A DNA stretch of 36,881 bases from contig CAJUMD010000023.1 of NCBI GenBank assembly GCA_910587275.1, positions 1 to 36,881 on the forward strand, given 5' to 3'. The translations under genes were made by a program, and so were the position numbers. The DNA is from an uncultured Kineothrix sp. (lineage in GTDB: Bacteria > Bacillota > Clostridia > Lachnospirales > Lachnospiraceae). Shown in pieces: positions 1 through 8,343 of this stretch; positions within the stretch are counted from its first letter, which is position 1, and each line of letters begins with the position of its first letter. The notes under the pieces were generated by a model, which had not been told where the DNA came from, searched no databases, and saw only the letters and a program-made list of their open reading frames with translations.

Positions 1-3
1 AAT

Positions 4-32
4 TGAGCCTATTTTTTTTCGGCTCAGTTTTT
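4..32 (+). terminator. Probable intrinsic terminator at the left edge
   Basis: TGAGCC (4-9) pairs with GGCTCA (21-26) across an 11-nt T-rich loop and is followed by GTTTTT. The T-tract is on the + strand, so it would end a gene lying left of the window. It could also stop the leftward surface-protein transcript, but the sequence beyond the edge is not visible. The six-pair stem is short. Confidence 0.45.
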
Positions 33-187
33 CATAGATTACTTGACACTACCTCATATTTCTTATGGCAAAGATGCCGCTCAATCATCTTTATCAATGA
101 TTTTGCGCTCCCTTTATTTGTGCACAGCCTTATGCTTCGAAAATCGGATGCAAAACGGGCTGTCGGCGTGTACGTCCGGCTGGACGC

Positions 188-2347
188 CTATACCGTGAAG
201 TTAAACGTTGCCGTTTTTCCGTCAGTGAATACAATCGACAGAGTATGTTCGCCCGCAGGTATGGAAATGCCCGAATCCATCATAGTCAGAATCAGCACAT
301 TGTCCTCCAGGCCTCCTTCCGAGTCGTAGTCCGCGAAAAATGACGGCCTTTTGTCGATTCCGCTGATTTGGGTTTGGCTATTGTCGTAAAGCCCGAATAC
401 GGTTTGGTTGAACACCACTTTGAGCTTTGCGCTGTTGGAAGCGGAAAGAACCGTTACGTCCGTAATCTCCGGTTTGGATGTATCATCGGGAGCCGGTTCG
501 GTATATTCAGGAATCTCCTTATAGCTGTAGAAATCCTCTCGGTTGCCCCTCTCATCTTCTGTTGCGTAGCAGAACCATTGCCCTGCTTTGGCGCCGTTAA
601 TGGTTATATAATTCCAGCCGTATCCCATGGAAACCGTAGAACCGTTGGCATAAATCTGTGCAGGATCCTTAGGCGCGGTTGTCCCTGCGCCTTCCACTTC
701 GTCCTGAACCGCATAGTAAAGCGTGCCGGCTTCGTCTGAGTTGACGGTAACAACGATCGTGTCCGCATCTTTCCATTCAATGACTTCTGCATATGCGTTG
801 GGAGCCTGCAGGTCAAGGTAGCAGGAGCCGTTTATCTGTGTACCGTCGTTTAATGTGATCAGGATCGTGTAAGTATTATTTTTCGCAGGGATGTTGCCTC
901 TCTGCATATACACACGGTAGACCTTATTATCCGAAGTCCTGACTTCTCCAAGCGTTGTCTCACTTGACGGACAGCTTATTTGGAACTGTTCCAGAACCAG
1001 GCTTTCCGGAGTGGCGGTTTCCAGCTCTATCTCAAAACCATATAAGTATTCGCCGTTTTCCAGCTTTTCGGCAAATGCCTCAGCCCTTTGGATTGCGGCT
1101 GCATTCCCGGCATGTACATCCCCGGCTATGGAAAGGCTGCTTACCAATGTAGATTTTCCCTCCGTATTGACTGCTACATAATACATGGTGTATGGCATAC
1201 CCTCAGCCAAACCGGTAATGTTGAAGGCATTCTCATGCTGCTTCATCTCCGTTTTAACGCCGTCCCTTATGATGTCTGCTTCCGTTACTTCCGTGGAAGC
1301 GGCCTGAGCCACAGCCTGTCCGTTTTCCCTTAATATATAATAGAAATAACCGGGTTGGTCTGAAGTATAGGTAATTCTTGCTTCACTGGCGCTTGTGCGG
1401 ACGGCGTTCATGCTTGCAAGATGCGCACAATCCGTCCTATAGGAAAAGACCTTTGAGATTGCCGTGCCGTCAGGAAGAGTAATCTGTATATCATATTCCT
1501 GATCCCTGTAATAGGTAGTTGACAGATTATAAACCATATTATCATTTGTAGTTACAGAACGGATTGTCATATCGGAACCGCCACTATTACATATGATACT
1601 GAACGCTTCCAAGGTAAGAGCCTGTTCCGTCTTCTGATTCAAAGTGACCCTGATGTGTCCATCGCCAACAACCTCCACGCTTTGAATTGCAAAAGCATTT
1701 TTTCCCGGCTCAGAGGGTTCCGAAGGTCCGGAAGGATTTGAAGGTTCTGAAGATTCCTCCGGAGATTCCGGGTTCTCCTCCGAAGATTCCGCAGGGCTAT
1801 TAGACTGTGCCGCCATTTTTTCTGCATTTAACGAAGATTCGCTTCTGCCCTCTCGGCCTTCCTGTTTTCCGTATTGCTTGTAATGTTCGTAAGCCGCCAG
1901 CAGATCATTGCCAAAGGCAGCCTGCAGTTCGGTGTACCTGTTAAGATAATCCACAGGGTCAAAGTCGGTGCCGCTGTCTCTTTGCTCAAAAGCCCCATAG
2001 CGAAGATAATGCTCAATATAAGCATCCCAGTCATCTCCAAACGCAGCCTGAAGATCCTTATATATCTCCTTGTATTTGACGATATCTATCATTTCGTTCA
2101 TGACTCTGCCCTCGGCGAGCCCGAACATCATGAAATGCTTTAACAGAGCGGTCCTGTCATATCCATATGCGGCTTTCAGATCCGGGTATTCATCCGCATA
2201 ATATTGTTCGTCGAAAACATCTTCTACGCTTGCCGCCTGCGCATAACCGATGCTGCCAAATGCCACAGCCCCTGCGGTGGCTGCGATGAGGATCCGCCTG
2301 CTTTTTTTTGCCGCCTCTTTCCATTTTTTCTTGAATACTTTACTCAT
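188..2347 (-). CDS. Secreted surface protein with three N-terminal 38-residue repeats and Ig-like C-terminal domains
   Basis: The 719-residue product starts with a lysine-rich n-region and a hydrophobic stretch (about 19-38) ending in AQA|AS, a typical Sec signal peptide. Three repeats follow at about 44-81, 86-123 and 128-165. They share the pattern Y-x3-Y-x-[DE]-L-[KQ]-A-A-[YF]-G-x-[DN], then H-[FY] and G-x3-x-[QG]-R. Residues 168-217 form a Ser/Glu/Pro-rich spacer. The remainder (about 218-719) is beta-rich and reads as several Ig/fibronectin-like modules. I see no LPXTG motif, SLH domain or C-terminal membrane anchor, so it is either released or held by the repeats. The start is supported by an AGGGAAGGG-like ribosome binding site and a strong promoter upstream. 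The function is unknown; a role in envelope structure or adhesion is inference. Confidence 0.8.
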   Translation of the reverse strand: MSKVFKKKWKEAAKKSRRILIAATAGAVAFGSIGYAQAASVEDVFDEQYYADEYPDLKAAYGYDRTALLKHFMMFGLAEGRVMNEMIDIVKYKEIYKDLQAAFGDDWDAYIEHYLRYGAFEQRDSGTDFDPVDYLNRYTELQAAFGNDLLAAYEHYKQYGKQEGREGRSESSLNAEKMAAQSNSPAESSEENPESPEESSEPSNPSGPSEPSEPGKNAFAIQSVEVVGDGHIRVTLNQKTEQALTLEAFSIICNSGGSDMTIRSVTTNDNMVYNLSTTYYRDQEYDIQITLPDGTAISKVFSYRTDCAHLASMNAVRTSASEARITYTSDQPGYFYYILRENGQAVAQAASTEVTEADIIRDGVKTEMKQHENAFNITGLAEGMPYTMYYVAVNTEGKSTLVSSLSIAGDVHAGNAAAIQRAEAFAEKLENGEYLYGFEIELETATPESLVLEQFQISCPSSETTLGEVRTSDNKVYRVYMQRGNIPAKNNTYTILITLNDGTQINGSCYLDLQAPNAYAEVIEWKDADTIVVTVNSDEAGTLYYAVQDEVEGAGTTAPKDPAQIYANGSTVSMGYGWNYITINGAKAGQWFCYATEDERGNREDFYSYKEIPEYTEPAPDDTSKPEITDVTVLSASNSAKLKVVFNQTVFGLYDNSQTQISGIDKRPSFFADYDSEGGLEDNVLILTMMDSGISIPAGEHTLSIVFTDGKTATFNFTV

Positions 2348-2401
2348 TGCTTTGTTTTTCCCTTCCCTTTTTCTTTTTATGGATTTTTTTACATATTATC
2401 C

Positions 2402-2430
2402 ATAATAATGTTTTTTTGGCCAATCGTCAA
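2402..2430 (-). promoter_or_regulatory. Promoter of the surface-protein gene
   Basis: On the minus strand TTGACG (2430-2425) and TATTAT (2407-2402) are separated by 17 nt, close to the housekeeping consensus. The start would fall near 2395, leaving a leader of about 48 nt before the ATG at 2347. Confidence 0.65.
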
Positions 2431-2481
2431 GTAACACAGGTCATCCTTCACGGCAAAAGTCCTTTACAAAACATCACTGGA

Positions 2482-2510
2482 TTGACTAAAAAATTCTTCC
2501 ATGCTATACT
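2482..2510 (+). promoter_or_regulatory. Promoter of the MFS exporter leader
   Basis: TTGACT (2482-2487), a 17-nt spacer and TATACT (2505-2510), with an extended -10 TG at 2502-2503. Transcription should begin near 2517, giving a long leader of about 275 nt before the exporter ATG at 2794. It is divergent from the surface-protein promoter about 50 bp away. Confidence 0.7.
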
Positions 2511-2546
2511 ATCCTGCGTAAAAGACAAACCGGGGAGGTGGAAAAT

Positions 2547-2627
2547 ATGCTTTGTCATTTCGTGATTAACCTAAACGGAGAACTCTGTACAAAGTCTGGT
2601 GACTGGACGATATTTGTACAGAGGTAA
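2547..2627 (+). CDS. Putative 26-residue leader peptide upstream of the MFS exporter
   Basis: An ATG at 2547 is preceded by GGGGAGG (2532-2538) at 8-nt spacing and opens a 26-codon frame ending in TAA at 2625-2627. The peptide starts MLCHFVINLN and ends TIFVQR. It lies between a strong promoter and the exporter gene. Its second half covers an 11-bp inverted repeat, CTCTGTACAAA (2583-2593) with TTTGTACAGAG (2613-2623). Translated leaders overlapping RNA stems are known to control many antibiotic exporters in Firmicutes by ribosome stalling. That this one does so is inference; the peptide itself matches nothing I recognise. Confidence 0.55.
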   Translation: MLCHFVINLNGELCTKSGDWTIFVQR

Positions 2628-2662
2628 AAAAGCAATCGTCCACATTGGATTTTGTACTTTTT
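2583..2662 (+). promoter_or_regulatory. Attenuator-like RNA fold in the MFS exporter leader
   Basis: Stem 1 pairs CTCTGTACAAA (2583-2593) with TTTGTACAGAG (2613-2623). GGACGAT (2605-2611), inside the stem 1 loop, is complementary to ATCGTCC (2635-2641), so the two could form an H-type pseudoknot. As an alternative, GTACAAA (2587-2593) can pair with TTTGTAC (2651-2657), which is followed directly by TTTTT (2658-2662), a terminator-like arrangement. A ribosome on the leader ORF would occlude the left arm of stem 1. The competing folds are visible in the sequence; the switching is inferred. Confidence 0.45.
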
Positions 2663-2670
2663 ATTCTTGC

Positions 2671-2755
2671 GTGTAACGAGCCAGGCAGCCGCACTTATGC
2701 GGATATTTGGCGACTGCCACGAGGGTCAGTATCCTGCTGTTTGTAGCGGGGGTGC
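2671..2755 (+). repeat. Modular palindromic repeat, copy A
   Basis: Core: GGCAGCC (2684-2690) pairs with GACTGCC (2712-2718, one mismatch). An inner stem CCGCA (2689-2693)/TGCGG (2698-2702) is followed by ATATTTGGCG. A tail with a second short stem (CCTGCT...AGCGGG) follows. The same core occurs near 21.58 kb and 31.75 kb. This copy lies between the leader ORF and the MFS exporter. Confidence 0.7.
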
Positions 2756-2793
2756 CGACTCGGAGGGATTAAGAATGGAATGGAGAAAATTCA

Positions 2794-4071
2794 ATGGAAA
2801 AAAAATCATTTAAGAAATATATTATTTTATGGTTAAGCCAAAGTGTGTCCGGGCTTGGCAGTTCCATGACCGGGTTCGCGCTTGTTCTATGGGCATATGG
2901 ACAGAGCCGGTCGGCAATGTCTGTTTCAGTGATGTCATTTTGCAATTATGTGCCGTATGTCATTTTAAGCCTGTTTGTGGGCAGCTTCATAGACAGGCAT
3001 AATAAGAAAACAATCATGCTGGTTTCGGACGGCATTGCGGCGTTTGGCTCACTGGCCGTGCTGGCATTATTGCTTGCGGACCGTTTGGCGGTTTGGAATA
3101 TTTATATGATAAATGCGGTGATTGGCATAACAAACGCTTTTCAACAGCCGGCATCCGCGGTGGCGACAGGGTGGCTGGTGCCGAAGGAGAAGATTTCAAA
3201 TGTGAGCGGGATGAATTCTTTCTCCCATAACCTGATTGTGGTATTTGGCCCCATGATGGCAGCTTTCCTGTTTGCGGCAGGCGGACTCCCTCTGATTCTG
3301 CTGATTGATTTGGTGAGCTTTGCATTTGCTTTCTGTGTGCTGTTGTTCTTTATTGCCATCCCGGAACAGGTGCAGGAAAAAACATACCGCTCTCCTTTTG
3401 CCGGAATGGCAGAGGGTTTTGCCTTCCTGAAAAGCGAAAAAGGCATTTTATATATGATGCTGACAATGGCGCTGATTAACTTCTTTTCAAGGCTGACTTA
3501 TGAAAATATTCTCTCACCCATGATACTGTCAAGAAGTTCCGGGGACAGCAATGTACTCGGAATCGTAAATGCCTGCATGGGTGCAGGAGGGATTGCCGGG
3601 GGTATCCTTGTTTCCGTAAAAAAGGAGAGCCGCCGTAAGGCAGAGGCAATTTTCGTTTCGACGGCACTGTCTTTTCTGTTCGGGGATTTGATGATGGCGG
3701 TCGGGAAAAATGTATTTTGGTGGACGGCTGCCGCGGTTGCTGCCAGCCTGCCAATTCCTTTTGTCATGGCAAACCAAAACGCGATACTGTACCGGAAGAT
3801 TCCGTCCGCCATGCAGGGGAGGGTATTCGCAGTCAGGAATGCCATCCAGTACAGCACAATTCCGGTGGGCATTATCCTCGGCGGTTGTTTGGCGGATTAT
3901 GTCTTTGAGCCTTTTATGGTATCCGGGAACAGATTGGCAGGGGTAGTGGGAACAATCGTTGGGAATGGCGCCGGAAGCGGCATGGCAGCTATGTTTTTGT
4001 GTACCGGGATATGTGGGTTTACGGTAAGTATACTGTCCTGCTTCAACCGGGAAATAAAAAAATTGCATTGA
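2794..4071 (+). CDS. MFS drug exporter (MefA-like, DHA3-type)
   Basis: The 425-residue product has the hydrophobic profile of a 12-helix major facilitator protein. The loop between helices 2 and 3 carries a motif A variant, GSFIDRHNKKTIMLVSD (63-79). Length, N-terminus and overall pattern resemble the proton-driven macrolide exporter group (MefA/DHA3), which exports drugs from the cytoplasm. The substrate cannot be read from sequence, and sugar or peptide transport is not excluded. TGGAG (2781-2785) precedes the ATG at 8 nt. The gene stands alone with its own promoter and a long structured leader, and a hairpin follows the stop codon. The leader ORF and fold upstream favour drug-inducible expression. 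Confidence 0.8.
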   Translation: MEKKSFKKYIILWLSQSVSGLGSSMTGFALVLWAYGQSRSAMSVSVMSFCNYVPYVILSLFVGSFIDRHNKKTIMLVSDGIAAFGSLAVLALLLADRLAVWNIYMINAVIGITNAFQQPASAVATGWLVPKEKISNVSGMNSFSHNLIVVFGPMMAAFLFAAGGLPLILLIDLVSFAFAFCVLLFFIAIPEQVQEKTYRSPFAGMAEGFAFLKSEKGILYMMLTMALINFFSRLTYENILSPMILSRSSGDSNVLGIVNACMGAGGIAGGILVSVKKESRRKAEAIFVSTALSFLFGDLMMAVGKNVFWWTAAAVAASLPIPFVMANQNAILYRKIPSAMQGRVFAVRNAIQYSTIPVGIILGGCLADYVFEPFMVSGNRLAGVVGTIVGNGAGSGMAAMFLCTGICGFTVSILSCFNREIKKLH

Positions 4072-4101
4072 CCAAAGGGGCAGGTTATCCTGCCCTTTTG
4101 G
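4072..4101 (+). terminator. Hairpin terminator after the MFS exporter
   Basis: The arm 4072-4084 pairs with CCTGCCCTTTTGG (4089-4101) over 13 positions with one G-T pair and a TTAT loop. It begins immediately after the stop codon. The run of T is inside the right arm rather than after it, so termination may be partial. Confidence 0.6.
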
Positions 4102-4135
4102 CATTGGCACCGCCTGTAACTGCCGGTTCCTGTGG

Positions 4136-4164
4136 TTGCACACAATCCGCAGGAATGATATAAT
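4136..4164 (+). promoter_or_regulatory. Promoter of the DUF5717 gene
   Basis: TTGCAC (4136-4141), a 17-nt spacer and a perfect TATAAT (4159-4164) with extended -10 TG (4156-4157). The start is expected near 4171. Confidence 0.75.
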
Positions 4165-4273
4165 CTAAAAGTACTGATTTCAGGGCGTGTTGATAACGAT
4201 AAAGAAGGAAGAATATGCCGGATGATATACCGGATGGAAATGGACAAGGAACGGATGAGGAAGGTGGCGGACA

Positions 4274-7200
4274 GTGGCAGCGGGAAACTACGATGAGAGG
4301 AAGACCGGTTCCGGGCAGGCAGATTTGGAACGTGAGCCGTTGGGATTTTCGGTGGAAAGCATAGAGCTTTCCGTCTCCAAGGGGGAAATTACCGAAGGAT
4401 TTTTTACGGTATACGCGCCGGAGGAAGTGCCTGCAGAGGGACGCGTGTATACTTCGGAACTTAAGATGCAGCCCCTGACAAGGGAATTTATCGGAAAAAA
4501 GGAAGAAATCGCTTACCGCTTTGACAGCGAAGGGATGGAAGAAGGGGAAGTGTGGGAAGGTTTTTTCAGCATTCTTTCCAATTATGGGGAATACGAGATT
4601 CCTTACAGGATTACGATGGAGAAGGAAACCGTTTCCTCCAGTCTGGGTGAAATCCGCAATATTTTCCATTTTGCCAATTTGGCGAAAGTGAACTGGGACG
4701 AGGCGGTGAAAGTCTTTTATTCCAAGGAATTCCAACGTATTTTTACGAAAGGGGCGGACAGGCAGTATTACTGTGCCTATAAGGGGCTGTCGGCGGTACG
4801 GGGCAATGAGCGGAATGTGGAAGAATTTCTGCTGGAAACCAATAAGAAACAGAAGGTGACGTTTGCCGCGGACCAGACGCAGATACGGTTGGATGATGTT
4901 GCCGGTATGTCGGAACACAGTATCCTTGTTACCAGGAATGGCTGGGGATATACTTTTTTGCATGTGGAAGCGGAAGGGGAATTTCTTCGGGTGGAAAAAG
5001 ACCGCGTGACCGATAACGAGTTTCTGGGCAATACCTGCAGGCTGGCTTATTATATTGACGGCGATTATCTTCATGCGGGGCGCAATTACGGCTGTCTCCA
5101 TGTTTATAATTCCTATACGGATATCAGGATTCCGGTGACGGTGCGCGGCAGTGCGAAACGTCCGCGGGTACTCGGACTGGAACGGGAGAAAAAGCAGATT
5201 TTGGTGCTGTTAATGGAATATTTCTGCAATTACAGGGGAAAGAAACTGACGGCGGGGACATGGATGGCGGAAACGGAGAAACTGGTGGACCGGCTGGCAG
5301 CCCTGGACCCGAAGGATGTCCAGACCAGGCTGTTCCAGGCGCAGTTATACTTGACGCAGGAGAGGTATAAGGAAGCGGCATGGCAGTTGGACCGGTTGAA
5401 GGAGGAAGTGCTGCTGGAACAGTGCCTGCCGGAAATCAACTGCTATTACCTTTATTTGAATACGCTGCTAAGCGACGACGGGGAATACGTGGACCGGACG
5501 GCGGAGCGCATCGGGAAACTTTACCGGATGAATCCGGGGAACTGGCGGATTGCATGGCTGATGCTGCATGTGTCGGAGGAATATGTAAAAAGCCCTTCCA
5601 AGCGGTGGCTTGTTTTGGAAGAACAGTTTCGGCAGGGCTGTGTCAGCCCGGTGCTTTACGTGGAGGCGTGGCATCTGCTGGAGATGAATCCTACGCTGCT
5701 TATGAAGCTCCATTCCTTTGAACTGCAGGTGCTGCGTTTTGCCGCCCGTAAGGATTTGCTGAACCGGGACATCATTGTGCAAATCCGCTATCAGGCACAG
5801 AAATTAAGGGATTATTCCCACCATGCCTTTGATGTTTTGCAGGCGTGTTACGGGAAATACCCGGATAATGAAACGTTACAGGCAATCTGTACGCTGCTCA
5901 TCAAGGGAAACCGGACGGAGGAACGTTATTTCCCGTGGTACCGGATGGGCGTAGAAAAGGAACTGCGTATAACGAAACTGTATGAATATTACATGATGGC
6001 GCTGCCGGAGGGGTACGGGGAGGAGATTCCAAGGATTGTGCTGATGTATTTTGCTTACCAGAGCAATTTGGATTACCGGAAGAATGCTTTCCTGTATGCC
6101 TATATTTACAAAAAGAAGGAAGAACATCCCGAATATTATATTAAATTTTGTTCCCAGATAGACCATTTTGTGCAGGCGCAGTTAAAAAAGGGCAGGATTA
6201 ATGAGGATTTGGCATATCTGTACCAGCACACCCTTTTGGCAGGGCAGTTGGATGAGGAAAAGGCTAAGGAACTGCTTCCCCTTCTCTTTACCTATCTGGT
6301 GCAGACGGAGAACAGGGAAATCCGGAATGCCGTGGTGTGTTATGCCATTGACCGGAAGGAATACCGTTACCCGTTAAGCGGCGGAAAGGGATATCTGCCT
6401 TTGTACGGGGAAGATTATAAAGTGTTTTTGGAAGACGGGGCGGGTTACCGTTATACGGTCAGCGTGCCGCACCGGATGGAGCGGCTGATGCGGGCAGGAA
6501 GGCTGGCGGATGCGGTGGGCGGTTTTGTGCCGGAGCATGAAGGGCTGGATATTTACCTGTGCGGAAACGGGCATTCCTTTCAGGAAATCACGGAAGAAAA
6601 CGAAAGCCGTTTCCGGCATATTGCTGCTTCGGAAAACATAGAGAACGACAGGCGCAACGAGGTCTGCCTGAAACTGCTGCACTATTATTACGAGCGGGAC
6701 TATATGATGGAACTGGACCGTTACCTGCAGGAGATAGAGCCGGAAGGGAAAAAAAGCAGGGAGCGGAATGAAATCATCCGTTTCCTGGTAATGCGCGCGA
6801 TGTATGACAAGGCGCTTTTGTGGTTAAAGCGGTTCGGCGTACAGGGGACGGACAGCAAGATTATGATGCGGCTTTGCAGCAGGCTCATTGCCAGGGACGG
6901 TTTTGAGGAAGATGCGGAAATGACACCTGTGGTTTATCATGTGTTTGGGAAGGGAAAATATGACGGCAACCTGCTTTATTATTTATGCTGTTTTTATCAT
7001 GGGACGATGAAACGGCTGCGAGACATATGGAAGGCTGCGGAAGCCTTTGACGTGGATACCTACGGGCTTTGCGAGCGCATCCTTACCCAGATGATGGATA
7101 CCGGAGCCGTGGTGGAGGAGCAGATGGATGTGTTCCGTACCTATATTGCGGGAGGGGCGAAAGCGGAAGTGGAGACAGCGTTCCTGAACAGGTGTTCCCG

Positions 7201-7852
7201 CGGCTTTTTCCTGAAGGGCAGGGAAACCGATGCCTTTGTGTTTACGGATATGCTGCGTGTGTACGAACGGGGGGAGCCGTTGGAAAAGGTATGCCGGCTG
7301 GCATTTTTGCAGTATTATGCCGGGCATAAGGGGGAAATCACGGAAAAGGTGCGGGTTGTGGTGAAGGATTTCCTGCGCGGTATGATAAAAGAGGAATTGT
7401 GTTTTTCGTTTTATAAGGATTATGCGGGGGAACTGCCTGAACTATTGCCGTATGAGGACAAAACCATCGTGGAATACCGTTCGGTATCCGGCGGAAGGGT
7501 ATCCATCCACTATATGATGGAATCGGAGGGGAAGGAAGAAGGTCCGGACCGTTACCGCAAAGAGGAAATGACCGACATGTACGGCGGCGTGTATGCCAAG
7601 GCGTTCGTATTGTTTTTCGGGGAAAAGCTCCGTTATTATATCTCGGAGGAAAGCTATGGCAGCGAACAGGTGACGGAAAGCGCCGTCATTACCCCGGCGG
7701 ATTCCCTGCCGGAAGAAACGGACAGCCGGTTTGCGCTGATAAACGATATCGTGACGGCGCAGGTATTGCAGGATTATGATACGGCGGACCAGCTTTTGGC
7801 GGATTATTACCGGAAAGAGTATATGGTTTCGCGTCTGTTCCGGTTGAAGTAA
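4274..7852 (+). CDS. DUF5717 family protein, 1192 residues
   Basis: I recognise this as the large DUF5717 protein common in Lachnospiraceae, of unknown function. The first 300 or so residues are beta-rich, with motifs such as GEIRNIFHFANLAKV (about 125-140) and NGWGY typical of the family. The rest is helical and reads as TPR-like repeats. No signal peptide or membrane helix is seen, so it is probably cytoplasmic. The start is uncertain. GTG 4274 has a good AGGAAGG site (4258-4264) at 9 nt. An upstream ATG at 4240 in another frame encodes MDKERMRKVA, resembling the usual family N-terminus. GTGGC occurs at 4264 and again at 4274; removing the intervening 10 bases would join the two frames. The gene has its own promoter and no obvious operon partner. 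Confidence 0.8.
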   Translation: MAAGNYDERKTGSGQADLEREPLGFSVESIELSVSKGEITEGFFTVYAPEEVPAEGRVYTSELKMQPLTREFIGKKEEIAYRFDSEGMEEGEVWEGFFSILSNYGEYEIPYRITMEKETVSSSLGEIRNIFHFANLAKVNWDEAVKVFYSKEFQRIFTKGADRQYYCAYKGLSAVRGNERNVEEFLLETNKKQKVTFAADQTQIRLDDVAGMSEHSILVTRNGWGYTFLHVEAEGEFLRVEKDRVTDNEFLGNTCRLAYYIDGDYLHAGRNYGCLHVYNSYTDIRIPVTVRGSAKRPRVLGLEREKKQILVLLMEYFCNYRGKKLTAGTWMAETEKLVDRLAALDPKDVQTRLFQAQLYLTQERYKEAAWQLDRLKEEVLLEQCLPEINCYYLYLNTLLSDDGEYVDRTAERIGKLYRMNPGNWRIAWLMLHVSEEYVKSPSKRWLVLEEQFRQGCVSPVLYVEAWHLLEMNPTLLMKLHSFELQVLRFAARKDLLNRDIIVQIRYQAQKLRDYSHHAFDVLQACYGKYPDNETLQAICTLLIKGNRTEERYFPWYRMGVEKELRITKLYEYYMMALPEGYGEEIPRIVLMYFAYQSNLDYRKNAFLYAYIYKKKEEHPEYYIKFCSQIDHFVQAQLKKGRINEDLAYLYQHTLLAGQLDEEKAKELLPLLFTYLVQTENREIRNAVVCYAIDRKEYRYPLSGGKGYLPLYGEDYKVFLEDGAGYRYTVSVPHRMERLMRAGRLADAVGGFVPEHEGLDIYLCGNGHSFQEITEENESRFRHIAASENIENDRRNEVCLKLLHYYYERDYMMELDRYLQEIEPEGKKSRERNEIIRFLVMRAMYDKALLWLKRFGVQGTDSKIMMRLCSRLIARDGFEEDAEMTPVVYHVFGKGKYDGNLLYYLCCFYHGTMKRLRDIWKAAEAFDVDTYGLCERILTQMMDTGAVVEEQMDVFRTYIAGGAKAEVETAFLNRCSRGFFLKGRETDAFVFTDMLRVYERGEPLEKVCRLAFLQYYAGHKGEITEKVRVVVKDFLRGMIKEELCFSFYKDYAGELPELLPYEDKTIVEYRSVSGGRVSIHYMMESEGKEEGPDRYRKEEMTDMYGGVYAKAFVLFFGEKLRYYISEESYGSEQVTESAVITPADSLPEETDSRFALINDIVTAQVLQDYDTADQLLADYYRKEYMVSRLFRLK

Positions 7853-7886
7853 AAGGGGAAAACTGAGGAGACAAAAATATTTCATA

Positions 7887-7953
7887 AATAAACAGTATAT
7901 AACAGCGTAAAACAGTATTGACAACTGTTTTACGCTGTTATATACTGTTTATT
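7887..7953 (+). promoter_or_regulatory. Operator: 29-bp perfect inverted repeat with six AACAG half-sites
   Basis: Positions 7887-7915 are the exact reverse complement of 7925-7953, with a 9-nt centre TATTGACAA. AACAG occurs at 7891, 7901 and 7911, and CTGTT at 7925, 7935 and 7945, each with a 10-bp period, so all six face one side of the helix. The promoter lies inside. The adjacent GntR-type protein is the obvious ligand, giving autorepression of the regulator-transporter operon. Confidence 0.8.
7918..7946 (+). promoter_or_regulatory. Promoter of the GntR-ABC operon
   Basis: Consensus TTGACA (7918-7923), a 17-nt spacer and TATACT (7941-7946). The -35 covers the centre of the inverted repeat and the -10 lies in its right arm, so a bound repressor would exclude RNA polymerase. 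Confidence 0.85.
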
Positions 7954-7968
7954 AAGGAGGCGCCCTTT

Positions 7969-8340
7969 ATGGAAATAATTATAAACAATTCATCGATGGA
8001 ACCGATTTACGAACAGATTACCGGACAGATTAAATCTCTGATTGTGGGCGGCGGGTTAAAGGAAGAAACGCTTCTTCCGTCCGTCCGCTCGCTGGCGGGG
8101 GATTTGAAAATCAGTGTGTTGACAGTGAAAAAGGCATATGACTGTTTGGAACGGGACGGTTTTATTGTCACCGTGCATGGCAAAGGCAGTTTTGTGGCGT
8201 GCAATAACCGGAACCTTTTACTGGAGGAACAGCGCCGGATGGTGGAGGAGAAGCTGGAAACGGCAATCCGCGCGGGACGGGGCTGCGGGATGCAGGACGA
8301 GGAAATCAGAGAACTGTTTGACTTAATGATGGAGGAATGA
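7969..8340 (+). CDS. GntR family regulator, YtrA type
   Basis: The 123-residue product has a GntR winged helix-turn-helix from about residue 9 to 78, with PIYEQI near the start, LPSVRSLA and the recognition helix VLTVKKAYDCLE, and a wing ending GKGSFV. Only a short helical tail follows and there is no effector domain, which is the YtrA subfamily architecture. YtrA regulators usually repress their own operon with an ABC transporter and respond to cell-envelope or drug stress. The chosen ATG has AAGGAGG (7954-7960) at 8 nt; an upstream in-frame start at 7918 would lie inside the promoter and is rejected. The ABC ATPase follows after 3 nt. Confidence 0.88.
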   Translation: MEIIINNSSMEPIYEQITGQIKSLIVGGGLKEETLLPSVRSLAGDLKISVLTVKKAYDCLERDGFIVTVHGKGSFVACNNRNLLLEEQRRMVEEKLETAIRAGRGCGMQDEEIRELFDLMMEE

Positions 8341-8343
8341 GAA

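Noticed and set aside
4215..4362. Short frame from ATG 4215 (starts MPDDIPDGNGQG)
   Set aside because: It has a fair ribosome binding site but overlaps the DUF5717 start in another frame and ends soon; no family likeness.
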